DNA from: Palsa-504 sp963742795
GTDB taxonomy: Bacteria; Actinomycetota; Actinomycetes; Streptosporangiales; Streptosporangiaceae
NCBI GenBank assembly: GCA_963742795.1
Contig: CAVUNL010000025.1
Span: 186,001-250,000 of the forward strand
Length of the DNA: 64,000 nucleotides
Reading direction: 5' to 3'
The position numbers were made by a program, and so were the translations under genes. Within the stretch, counting starts at the first letter, position 1, and each line of letters begins with the position of its first letter. Of the stretch, positions 26,430 through 34,577 are shown one piece after another. Under the pieces are notes generated by a model. The model was not told the DNA's origin. It saw only the letters and a program-made list of their open reading frames with translations, and searched no databases.

Positions 26430-26963
26430 TCAAGGTTGCGTGGCGTCCGAGCCGGCCACCGGCGCCCGGCTTGACGGGCCGGTGAACGGTACCTCCCCGG
26501 TGGTGATGGCGTGCTCGACGCTGTACATCTCCACCGGCGGCGTGATCCTGGGCCCGGGCGCCGCCTGGCCGCCGCCACCCGCGGTGAAGGCGGCCGTGCT
26601 CAGGCCGACGACGAGCGATACGGCGCCGAACACCAGGTAGCGGCGACGGACCGGGCCCCTGGGACCCGGGCGCCGGGTTTCCCGCCGGCCCGCGGCCTGC
26701 GGACCGGGCGCTAGGCGCAACAGCCGGCGCCGGGGCGGCAGCGGGCCGCCGGGGCCGGTCATGGCGATCAGCCTGCGGGTCATGGCCGCTTCGGCCGGGG
26801 CCCTGGACAAGAGCGTGCTGAGCTTCTGCTTCAGCGCCCGGAGTTCGGCGGCCTCGGTCCGGCACTGCTCGCAGCTGGCCAGGTGAGCGGACGCGCGATC
26901 GCGTTCGGCCCCGTCGAGTTCGCCGTCGATCAGGGCCGACAGCCGGTCACCGAGATGGCTCAT
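26430..26963 (-). CDS. rseA: Zinc-finger anti-sigma factor RseA
   Basis: A 177-residue anti-sigma factor. The N-terminal ZAS domain has SHLGDRLSALIDGELDG and the H-x3-C-x2-C motif HLASCEQC. A Pro/Arg linker leads to one membrane helix near 108-128 (YLVFGAVSLVVGLSTAAF) and a short extracytoplasmic Pro/Gly tail. It overlaps the sigE stop by 4 bases (26960-26963) and is followed at once by the RseB-like lipoprotein, so all three are one operon. It holds SigE inactive until envelope stress. Confidence 0.92.
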   Translation of the reverse strand: MSHLGDRLSALIDGELDGAERDRASAHLASCEQCRTEAAELRALKQKLSTLLSRAPAEAAMTRRLIAMTGPGGPLPPRRRLLRLAPGPQAAGRRETRRPGPRGPVRRRYLVFGAVSLVVGLSTAAFTAGGGGQAAPGPRITPPVEMYSVEHAITTGEVPFTGPSSRAPVAGSDATQP

Positions 26964-27717
26964 GATCCACCTGACCGCTTCAGCCGGGGCACCAGGCCCG
27001 GGCGGCGGAGCCCCTGGCCCCAGGCGCTTTCGGCTTCGGCGCCCGGCCCGCTGCTGGCCGCCTCGCTGTCGGCTGCCTCGCTGCTGGCCGCCTCGCTCGC
27101 GGGCGCCTCGCTCTTGGCTGGCCTGCGGTGCTCAAGCGCAGTCCGCAGCTGTGCCCGCCCGCGGTGAATCCGGCTGCGCACCGTGCCCAGCTTGACGCCC
27201 AGGGTGGCGGCGATCTCCTCGTAGGAGAACCCCTCGATATCGCAGAGCACCACGGCCGCGCGGTACTCCGGTGGTAGCGCCTTCAGCGCGGCCTGGACAT
27301 CGTCGTCGAGGTGAGTGTCATCGAAGGCCTCGGCGGGCGTGGGCTCCGAGCCGGGCAGCCGGTGCGCCATCTCGTCGGCCAGTCCCTCGAACCGGATCCG
27401 CTGCTTGCGCCGGGCCCAGTCCAGGAACAGGTTGGTGGTGATGCGATGCAGCCAGCCCTCGAACGTGCCGGGGGTATAGCTGGACAGCGACCGGAAGACC
27501 CTGACGAAGACCTCCTGGGTGAGATCCTCGGCGTCGTGCGGATTGCCGGTCAGCCGGTAGGCGAGCCGATAGACCCGAGCGGAGTGCGTGCGGACGATGT
27601 CCTCCCACGTCGGGAGGTTCCACTCGGGCTGAACAGGCTGTGCCGGCGGGGATCCAGAGTTCTGGCCTCCTCGAACAATCCGCCCTCCGGGTCGCAGATT
27701 GCCGCGACTCTTACCAT
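26960..27717 (-). CDS. sigE: ECF sigma factor SigE (5' end frameshifted or misread)
   Basis: Extracytoplasmic-function sigma factor. Region 2 is WEDIVRTHSARVYRLAYRL, NPHDAEDLTQEVFVRVFRSL and FEGWLHRITTNLFLDWARR. Region 4 is LPPEYRAAVVLCDIEGFSY and EIAATLGVKLGTVRSRIHRG. The frame carrying region 2 has no ATG, GTG or TTG back to a TAG near 27806. A plausible start (ATG 27717, MVRVAAICDPEGG) lies in another frame and would join near 27625-27645 through a one-base shift. The C-terminal tail has Ser-Glu-Ala repeats before an Arg-rich end. It heads the rseA operon, as in mycobacterial Rv1221-Rv1222. Confidence 0.85.
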
Positions 27718-27870
27718 CGTGCCCTGGATTCTTCCGTTGCGCCAGTTGGACCGGGGTCGGCCGGCCATGCGGCCATGGAGGACCGCAGAAGACGGCCGGT
27801 ATCGCCTAGGTAACGGCCCGGAACCCGAGAGAGTTCCCGGACCTGCGCCTCTGGCGCTAGGCTGCTGCGG

Positions 27871-28489
27871 GTGGGGCCACTTGCCTATGCCGCTGAATAC
27901 CTACCCGAGGACGAGCCGCTGCTCGCCGCCCGGGCGTACGCGGCCGACCTGGGCGGCACCGAGCCGGTAGACCCGGCGGTGGGCGCGACGATACGCTTCC
28001 TGGCCTGCGCGGTCGGGGCCAGGACCGCGGTCGAGATCGGCACCGGCTGCGGCAGTTCCGGCATCTGGCTGGTGCGCGGAATGCGCCCCGGCTCCACGCT
28101 CACCAGCGTTGATATCGAGCCGGAATACCAGCGAATGGCACGGAAAGCGTTCACCCAGGCCGGCTTCGCGCAAAACCAATGCCGCCTTATCTTGGGCCGC
28201 GCGCTGGACGTGCTTCCCCGGCTCTCCGATGGCACCTACGACATGGTTTTTTGCGACGCCGATGTCCGCGACTATCCGGATTACCTGATCGCCGCGCTGC
28301 GGCTGTTGCGGCCCGGCGGCGTCGTGGCTTTCAATAACGCGCTGCTGACCAGAACCCCGCGGGACGATCCCGAGGCGTTCGACGACACCAACCGACCTCG
28401 CCCACCAGGTCCGCGGAGACGACCGGCTGGTCCCGGTCCTGATACCGCTGGGCAATGGCCTGCTCGCCGCGGTCAAAAGAGGAGACTAG
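27871..28489 (+). CDS. O-methyltransferase (frameshifted near 3' end)
   Basis: SAM-dependent O-methyltransferase of the catechol/caffeoyl-CoA type, about 205 residues when corrected. It has SAM motif VEIGTGCGSSGIWLVRGM, TSVDIEPEYQRMARKAF, YDMVFCDADVRDYPDYL and LRLLRPGGVVAFNNAL. One extra base near 28392 (GACACCAACCGAC) shifts the frame; correction gives TDLAHQVRGDDRLVPVLIP and KRGD-stop at 28487-28489. GTG 27871 follows TAGGCT by 7 bases, suggesting a leaderless transcript. It is divergent from sigE, as for mycobacterial Rv1220c. Confidence 0.86.
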
Positions 28490-28495
28490 GCCAGG

Positions 28496-28663
28496 TCACC
28501 CGACCACGGACTTCAAGGCGTCACCAAGCTTAGCCGCCTCGTCCGCCGTCAGCTCAACAACGAGACGTCCGCCGCCTTCAAGCGGGACCCGCATCACGAT
28601 GCCGCGCCCCTCCTTGGTGACCTCAAGCGGACCGTCACCCGTCCGCGGCTTCATCGCCGCCAT
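28496..28663 (-). CDS. DUF3117 domain-containing protein
   Basis: A 55-residue protein matching the actinobacterial DUF3117 family almost end to end: MAAMKPRTGDGPLEVTKE, RGIVMRVPLEGGGRLVVE, LTADEAAKLGDAL. It is soluble and of unknown function. ATG 28663 follows a GGGAG-type site. It is convergent with the methyltransferase. It is near sigE in other actinobacteria as well. Confidence 0.88.
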   Translation of the reverse strand: MAAMKPRTGDGPLEVTKEGRGIVMRVPLEGGGRLVVELTADEAAKLGDALKSVVG

Positions 28664-29010
28664 TCTCCCATCCCCTTCCTCCCGGCCCACGCACGGCGCC
28701 ACGGCAAGGCACTGCACCGCCGCGAGGCACCGCGCCCTCAGGCACTCCGCACGCCACAATCCCGGGCGCCCTCGGCGGAACCGGCCAGCCACAATCGTTT
28801 CTATCTGTCGCCCTATTATCCCGTGTTCGGCAGCAGAATGGTAATGATCGGCCATGCTCGCTGCCGTCCGGGGGTGCGCAGCGGCCCCATTTTGTCGGTA
28901 CAGCGTCGGCCGTTCAGCGCCGGGGGTTCAGGTATTGCGCCGGCGCGTCGCGTGATCGGGTGCGCTGAGCGCGCCGTTACGCCTTGGCGGGCACGAGGAG
29001 GAAGTGACGT
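28664..29010. other. Intergenic region between DUF3117 and the MFS remnant
   Basis: About 345 bases with no convincing gene. A GGGATAATAGG segment near 28818-28828 on the minus strand could be the -10 region for the DUF3117 gene. GAGGAGG at 28994-29000 is the ribosome site of the MFS remnant. Nothing else is supported. Confidence 0.5.
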
Positions 29011-29220
29011 TTGGGGGGAAGCGCCGAGCGGCGGGCCCGCCTGATTATCGACCTGGCTCCGCTGCGGCGGTCACGCGACCTGCGCCTGCTGGTTCTCGGG
29101 GAGCTGGGGTCCGTGTTCGGCACCCAGCTGACCACGGTGGCGGTGCCGTACCGGGTGTACCAGCTGACCCACTCGTCCCTCGACGTGGGCCTGGTGTCGC
29201 TGGCCCGGCTAGCGCCAGGG
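29011..29220 (+). pseudogene. MFS transporter, 5' remnant cut off beside tmRNA
   Basis: TTG 29011, preceded by GAGGAGG, opens about 70 residues: RLIIDLAPLRRSRDLRLL, GELGSVFGTQLTTVAVPYR and LTHSSLDVGLVSLARLAP. This is the first helix and start of the second in EntS-like drug/siderophore exporters. The family similarity stops at about 29220, 55 bases before the tmRNA terminator; some 340 residues are missing. Likely cut by a deletion or by a former insertion at the tmRNA locus. Confidence 0.72.
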
Positions 29221-29275
29221 AGTGGGCACGCGAAATACTTGCTCTGTATACGGGGGTTTCGGACACCTCCAACAA

Positions 29276-29297
29276 TGCTCAAGGGTGAGCTTGAGCA
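29276..29297 (-). terminator. Terminator of tmRNA
   Basis: TGCTCAAG pairs with CTTGAGCA around a 6-base loop, 4 bases beyond the tmRNA 3' end, followed on the transcript by TTGTTGG. Confidence 0.72.
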
Positions 29298-29301
29298 CTC
29301 T

Positions 29302-29669
29302 TGGAGGTGGCGGGAATCGAACCCGCGTCCTTCAGTGCATCACCAGGGCTTCTCCGGGCGCAGCTTGCTGCGCTTTTCTCAGCCCCGGCGATCATGCAAG
29401 CAAGTCGCCGACAGGCTCAGCCGCTGTTCGATGTCCCACCTGGCCCCGCGACCGGGTCAGGCGGTGATCCTTCTAGCTGATGCCAGGCACCGGGTCGAAG
29501 GCATCCCCGGGCTGACAGAACTCTACTTTGCCTTAAGCGGCAAGAGCGAGTTCAGTGCGCGTTGTGTTGGCACTTATTGGTTTGCGGTCACAGGATTTAC
29601 GAGGTCACAACCGCAACCCTCGGCCCGCTTCCCCTGGTTCAACCACCGAAGTCGAAACCGTTCACCCCC
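29302..29669 (-). ncRNA. ssrA: Transfer-messenger RNA
   Basis: About 368 nt. The 5' end GGGGGTGAACGGTTTCGACT and 3' end GGTTCGATTCCCGCCACCTC-CA form the tRNA-like domain: GGGGGTG pairs with CACCTCC (one G-U). CCA is not encoded. The tag frame after ATAAGT reads ANTTRTELALAA and ends TAA, matching the actinobacterial ALAA type. Together with SmpB (encoded at 32085-32549) it rescues stalled ribosomes and marks their products for proteolysis. Confidence 0.96.
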
Positions 29670-29687
29670 TATTGAGTTGTGCGGCAA

Positions 29688-29718
29688 GTACGGTACGTTC
29701 TGCCGTACTAGACCGTAC
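29688..29718. promoter_or_regulatory. GTACGG/CCGTAC inverted repeats upstream of tmRNA
   Basis: GTACGG (29688-29693) faces CCGTAC at 29703-29708 and again at 29713-29718, about 20-50 bases upstream of the mature tmRNA 5' end. This could be an operator or a processing hairpin of the tmRNA precursor. Confidence 0.35.
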
Positions 29719-29795
29719 ACGTATAACTCGCGGGAGCCAACCTGGATTCCCGGATGGCGTGGCGCAGTCCGGTCAGCTGGCGAACGGCTGGCGGA

Positions 29796-29897
29796 GCGGT
29801 TAGCTGCCGAGGGCGGTGGCAGCGATGAAACATCGGTGTCGCCAGGGCGGCAGCGATGAAACATCGGTGTCGTTGTGGTTAGCTGCCGAGGGCGGTC
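29796..29897. repeat. Tandem duplication at the 3' end of the PBP gene
   Basis: GGTTAGCTGCCGAGGGCGGT occurs at 29798 and 29878, the second copy being the stop end of the PBP gene. Between them GGCAGCGATGAAACATCGGT occurs twice (29818 and 29849), each containing the small hairpin CGATG-AAA-CATCG. These look like slipped or duplicated terminator sequence. Confidence 0.6.
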
Positions 29898-32088
29898 AGG
29901 AACGCGCCGGCCAGCGCGGCGGCGGACAGCTGCGACGTCTTGCCGGACTCGATGACGGTGAAGGCGATGTTGCCGCGGAAGCCGACGAACCAGCTGGTCC
30001 AGGTCGATCCGGTGTGGACCAGGCCGACCTGGCCGTAGACCGGCGTCCCCGGCCGGCTGGCCGCCCGCGCCGCGCCCGAGCGGACCGCGTTGCGCATGAG
30101 ACTTTGCAGCTCGGACATGTCACTGGGGTTCAGGGCGGTCCCCGAGGGATCCTGCACGCCCTCGAGGAACTGCGGGGTGTGCCAGCTGCCCACGTCCACT
30201 GCCGCGGCGACCATGGCCATGGACAGCGGGCTCATCTGGACGTTGCCCTGGCCGATGGTCTCGGCGGCGAGGTTGGCCACGCCCGCCGCGAGCGGGACCG
30301 ACCCGGAGAAGGCGGGCACCGGAAGGGCGGACCAGTCGGCGCCGATGCCGAAGCCCTTCACCACCTGGTCGAACTGGGCGGCGCTGAGGCGATAGGAGAG
30401 GCCCGCGAAGGCCGTGCCGCAGCCGTCGGCGAAATCGTCGCTGAAGGACTTGGCCGCGCCGGCCGAGTCGCTGGTGAAGGTCTGCCCGTCCACGGTGAAG
30501 GAGTTCTCGCATGAGATCTGGGTGCCGGTCTTCACCCCGGTACCCAGCAGCGCGGCGGCCGACACGATGGTGAACGCGGTGCCCGGCGTCAGCCTGGCGT
30601 TCAGCGCGTCCGCGGCGGCCGGGCCGGAGACGTGGCGCTGCGCCACCGCGAGCACCTCTCCGGTGTTCGCCTGGACGGCGACGATCTCCCCCGAACCGGA
30701 TACTCCGTCCAGCGCGGATATGGCCGCGCCCTGCACCGTGGACCTGATCGTGGTGTGCACCGGAGTGCCCGCCGTGCCCGGCCAGCTCGCGAGCACGCCG
30801 ACCTGGCGGCCATCAGACGTAACCGCCACCACCTCGGTCGTCGGCGTGCCAAGCAGCTGACGCTGGTACTTCTGTTCCAGGCCGGACAGCCCGACTGTGG
30901 TGCCGGGCAGGTAGAACGCGCCTTCGTTGCGCAGCACGGAGTTGGTCTCGTTGCCCACCGCGCCGACCAGCCCGGTGGCTTCGGCCTGGAACAACCGGGC
31001 TCGTTGGCGGTGGACGTCGAGGCCGGGCACGTCGCGCAGCTTGGGGCGCAGCATCGAGTACGTCGTGGGATCGAGAGAGGCGAGCTTGAGGAACTGGCTC
31101 GGCGGGGCGGCGGTGATCTGGCCGAGGACCTGCCCGGCGTCCAGGCCGGTCGCGGTGGCGAAGCGGGTGGCCGTCACGACCGGGTCGGTCAGGGCCGACG
31201 GCATCACGCCCAGCACGTAGACCTGGCTCGGTACCTGCAGCGGGTGTCCCTCGGCGTCGAGCACGGAGGCGCGGTCCGGGAACTGGGTCACCACGGCCAG
31301 GCGCTGACCCTGGCCGAGGCCCGGGTAGACCACGCTCGGGCGCCCACTGCACCTTCCAGGTGCCGCCGGCCTCGCTCAGCCCGAACTGGCCGTGGTAGAT
31401 CCAGACCCGTCCCTCCTCGGCCAGATCGACCGAGGCGGTGAACGACGCTTCTGCCGTACTGCCGTGCTGGGTGATCGAGTCCATGGTCAGGAACAGCTGG
31501 GTGGCGTCGAGCTGCGCGAAGGCGTTCTTCAGGTCCGCGGCGGCGGTACCCGGCGCGGCCGAGGTCAGCGAGCCCGCGGCGGCGTAGTGCTGCTGCTGCC
31601 AGGCGAGCAGGAACGCCTGGGCGGTGGGCTCCGCGGACGGCTCCGAGCCGAAGCCGGTGGCCAGGCCGATGACCAGCACCCCGACGGCGACGATGAGCAA
31701 CCCGGCGAGCCGCGCGCGCTTGGACTGCCGGCTCGCGGGCGCGGGCAGGCGGCCGGAGCCGGACGCCCCCCGGGCCCGACGACCCTCCGGAGCCCGATGA
31801 CCCTCGGGACCCGTGCCGGGCCGGCCGGGCCCGGCGCGTAAGACCAGGGGCCGCGGGACCATTGGGGCTGAGCGGGGCCGCAGGAATGACAGGGCCGGGA
31901 GGAGCGACGGGGATGGCGGGACCGTCGGGGCTGGTGGGGATGACCGGGTTAGAGCGGCCGGTGGGGGTAACGGGGTCAGGGGGGCCGGAGGGGGCGGCCG
32001 GGCGCGGCCCGGGCACGGCGGGATCCTGCGGCCTGGCGTGGCCGCCGCGCTCTCTCGAACTCCCGGACACGATCGGTCTGCCCGTCAC
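29879..32088 (-). CDS. Penicillin-binding-protein-like transpeptidase, catalytic motifs lost (frameshifted)
   Basis: About 735 residues when corrected, the layout of class B PBPs with a MecA_N-like domain. A Pro-rich cytosolic head is followed by a membrane helix (LLIVAVGVLVIGLATGF), an NTF2-like domain (QAFLLAWQQQHYAAAG, VWIYHGQFGLSEAGGTW), a dimerisation part and a transpeptidase fold. The SxxK box reads TPGTAFTIVSAAALL, i.e. T-A-F-T, and KTG reads HTGSTWTSWF. Both the nucleophile and the Lys are gone, so it is probably a non-enzymatic PBP relative. A one-base insertion near 31338 separates the two halves; a second shift near 31750-31800 is likely. GTG 32088 overlaps the smpB stop (GTGA). 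Confidence 0.75.
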
Positions 32089-32549
32089 CTTCGCCGTTTC
32101 AGCGCGCGGTCTATTTCCCTGGCTGCGTCACGTCGTGCTAGGTCCTGCCGCTTATCGTAGGTCCGTTTACCGCGGGCCAGGCCCAACTCCACCTTGACGT
32201 TGCCGTCCTTGAAGTACAGCGAGAGCGGGATCAGGGTCAGACCCTGCTCGGAGATCTTGGCCGCCAGGCGGTCGATCTCCTTGCGGTGCAGCAGCAGCTT
32301 CCTGATCCGGCGCGGCGTGTGATTGGTCCAGGTGCCCTGCGTGTACTCGGGGATGTGCACGTTGTGCAGCCACACCTCGCCGTCGGTGATCTGCGCGAAC
32401 CCGTCCGCCAGCGACGCACGCCCGGCGCGTAGCGACTTCACCTCGGTGCCGGTCAGGACCAGGCCCGCCTCGTAGGTGTCCTCGATGGAGTAGTCGTGGT
32501 AGGCACGCCGGTTACGGGCGATGACCTTTCGCCCCTGTTCCCGAGCCAC
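32085..32549 (-). CDS. smpB: SsrA-binding protein SmpB
   Basis: A 154-residue tmRNA partner. It has the typical VIARNRRAYHDYSIEDTYEAG start, LTGTEVKSLRAGRASL, YTQGTWTNHTPRRIRKLLLH and the basic tail KRTYDKRQDLARRDAAREID that enters the mRNA channel. GTG 32549 has GGGAGG 3-4 bases upstream. It is encoded 2.4 kb upstream of its RNA partner on the same strand, directly after ftsX, the same order as mycobacterial ftsE-ftsX-smpB. Confidence 0.96.
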   Translation of the reverse strand: MAREQGRKVIARNRRAYHDYSIEDTYEAGLVLTGTEVKSLRAGRASLADGFAQITDGEVWLHNVHIPEYTQGTWTNHTPRRIRKLLLHRKEIDRLAAKISEQGLTLIPLSLYFKDGNVKVELGLARGKRTYDKRQDLARRDAAREIDRALKRRR

Positions 32550-32581
32550 GTCCCTCCCGTCAGCACGCCCGCCGCTCCCTC

Positions 32582-33493
32582 TTAGATCCGCAGGTAGCGG
32601 CGCAGCGTCAGGAAGGACGTCACACCGCACAGCAGTACCCCGACGGCCATCAAGACCAAGATGACCTCGATCAGGTCGCCGACGGACAGACCTACGTTGA
32701 AGGAGAAGTACTGTCCTAGGCTATCCAGCATGAGCGACTTGACCGCCACCAGCAGCCCGGCGGCGATGGCCCAGCCGATCAGCCCGGCGATCGTGCCCTC
32801 CAGCAGGAACGGCAACTGGATGTAGAAGTTGGACGCGCCGACCAGTCGCATGATCGCGGTTTCCCGGCGGCGGTTGAACGCGGACAGCCTGATCGTGTTG
32901 GCCACCAGCAGGACCGCCGCCACGATCAGGATCAGGGCGATGATGACCACCGCGTTCCGCGCGCCGTCCAGCAACTTGTAGAACTTGTCCAGGATCGTCA
33001 TCTCGTCGACCACGGTTTCCACGCCCTGCGTCCCGGTGACGGCGCTGGCCACGATGTTGTAGTCGGCCTCCGGGTTCTTCAGCTTGACCTCGAACGAGTC
33101 GGGGATGTTGCCTTCCTGGGTGTCCTGGACCAGCGCCGGCTCGTTGGAGAAGTCCTGCCGGAACTCGGAGTAGGCCTGCTGCTGGGATACGTAATACACC
33201 TTCTCGACCTGAGGCATGGATTGCAGCCGCTGCTGCAGCTGCTGCCGCTCGGCATTGGTGGCGGGCCCGTTCTGCTGGCACTGCGGTTCCGGGCTCGTCT
33301 TGATGCACAGGTAGATCGACAGCTGGACCTTGCCCTGCCAGAAGGTCCGCGTCCGGTCCACCTGCTTGACGAACAGCAGACCGGTACCGAGCAGGGAGAG
33401 GCTGATAGCCACGACCACGATGAGCGCCATCGTCATGGTGAGATTCCGGCGCAGCCCGATCCAGATTTCGGAGAGGACGAACTGTGAACGCAT
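32582..33493 (-). CDS. ftsX: Permease-like cell division protein FtsX
   Basis: A 303-residue membrane protein. It has a cytoplasmic start (MRSQFVLSEIWIGLRRNL), helix 1 near 20-42, an extracellular domain of about 130 residues with two cysteines (CIKTSPEPQC) and then three helices (VVIIALILIVAAVLLVA, LIGWAIAAGLLVAV, VILVLMAVGVLLCGV). It partners with FtsE to control peptidoglycan hydrolases at division. It starts 39 bases after ftsE and precedes smpB, forming one transcript. Confidence 0.96.
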   Translation of the reverse strand: MRSQFVLSEIWIGLRRNLTMTMALIVVVAISLSLLGTGLLFVKQVDRTRTFWQGKVQLSIYLCIKTSPEPQCQQNGPATNAERQQLQQRLQSMPQVEKVYYVSQQQAYSEFRQDFSNEPALVQDTQEGNIPDSFEVKLKNPEADYNIVASAVTGTQGVETVVDEMTILDKFYKLLDGARNAVVIIALILIVAAVLLVANTIRLSAFNRRRETAIMRLVGASNFYIQLPFLLEGTIAGLIGWAIAAGLLVAVKSLMLDSLGQYFSFNVGLSVGDLIEVILVLMAVGVLLCGVTSFLTLRRYLRI

Positions 33494-33532
33494 GCTGGCT
33501 GATCCCTTGTCGTCGTAGACGGCGATGACTGG

Positions 33533-34222
33533 TCAGTATGCCTGGCCGTACACCCCGCGTGACTGGTCGCGGACGACCTTGCCGTATTCCAGCTCGATCA
33601 CCCGCTTGCGCATGGAGTCGACGATGGCCGCGTCGTGCGTGGCCATCACTACGGTCGTTCCGGTCCGGTTAATCCGGTCGAGAACCTTCATGATGCCGAT
33701 CGACGTAGCCGGGTCGATGTTCCCGGTCGGTTCGTCGGCGAGCAGGATCATCGGCCGGTTGACGAAGGCCCGGGCCATCGCCACCCGCTGCTGCTCCCCG
33801 CCGGACAGTTCGTCGGGCATGCGGTCGTGCTTGCCCTCCAGGCCGACCAGGTCGATCACCTCGGGAACGACCTTGCGGATGAAACGCCGGTTCTTGCCGA
33901 TGACCTCCAGGGCGAACGCCACATTCTGATAGACGCTCTTGTTCGGCAGCAGCCGGAAATCCTGGAACACGCAGCCGATACGCCGGCGCAGATAGGGCAC
34001 TTTCCAGTTCGTGAGCCGCGCGAGATCCCGGCCCGCCACGTGAATTCGGCCGTCCGATGGCCGCTCCTCCTTCAGGACCAGCCGGAGGAACGTCGACTTC
34101 CCCGAGCCGGACGGGCCGACCAGGAACACGAACTCGCCCTTGGCCACCGCTATGTTCACGCTCTCCAGCGCGGGCCGGGACTGATTCGGGTAGGTCTTGG
34201 TGACGTTATCGAAGTTGATCAC
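33533..34222 (-). CDS. ftsE: Cell division ATP-binding protein FtsE
   Basis: A 229-residue ABC ATPase. Walker A is GPSGSGKST, the Q-loop is CVFQDFRLLPNKSVYQN, the signature is LSGGEQQRVAMARAF, Walker B is ILLADEPTGNID and the H-loop is ATHDA. DFRLL after the Q-loop is typical of FtsE. It starts GTG 34222 and forms the FtsEX module with the following gene. The roughly 170-base gap to the divergent small gene must carry the operon promoter. Confidence 0.96.
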   Translation of the reverse strand: MINFDNVTKTYPNQSRPALESVNIAVAKGEFVFLVGPSGSGKSTFLRLVLKEERPSDGRIHVAGRDLARLTNWKVPYLRRRIGCVFQDFRLLPNKSVYQNVAFALEVIGKNRRFIRKVVPEVIDLVGLEGKHDRMPDELSGGEQQRVAMARAFVNRPMILLADEPTGNIDPATSIGIMKVLDRINRTGTTVVMATHDAAIVDSMRKRVIELEYGKVVRDQSRGVYGQAY

Positions 34223-34391
34223 GGAACCATCACAGCGCTGTAGGTGGGCGTTTCACGGGCCGGACGCCGCCAACTGGGACGACATGCGGGTAACCTGGTT
34301 TAAGCCAGGGAACAGTCTAGAGGGAAACAGGCAGCTTAGGCCGTAACATCGCGGCAAGTGCCGGGGCACGGGCCAGCCGGAAGGGGTTCCG

Positions 34392-34577
34392 ATGAGCTGT
34401 GAACACCTGATCTGTGCTCAGTGTGCCGGACCGGTGGTCGAAGGCCGGTGCCCGGCGTGTCGCGCCGCGCGGGACCACGTCCACCACCAGCACTTCAGCG
34501 CCACGCCGCAGCTCATCGTGGCTGCGCTGCTGGCTCTGGCCGTGGTACTGCTGCTGGTCGTGCACCTGCACGGTTAA
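34392..34577 (+). CDS. Small zinc-ribbon single-span membrane protein
   Basis: A 61-residue protein with four spaced cysteines in two pairs (CEHLICAQC and CPAC), followed by a His-rich HVHHQHF linker and a C-terminal membrane helix (LIVAALLALAVVLLLVV). ATG 34392 has GGAAGGGG upstream, which together with the Cys pattern supports a real gene. Its TAA overlaps the prfB stop. It is a tail-anchored zinc-ribbon of unknown function between ftsE and prfB. Confidence 0.72.
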   Translation: MSCEHLICAQCAGPVVEGRCPACRAARDHVHHQHFSATPQLIVAALLALAVVLLLVVHLHG

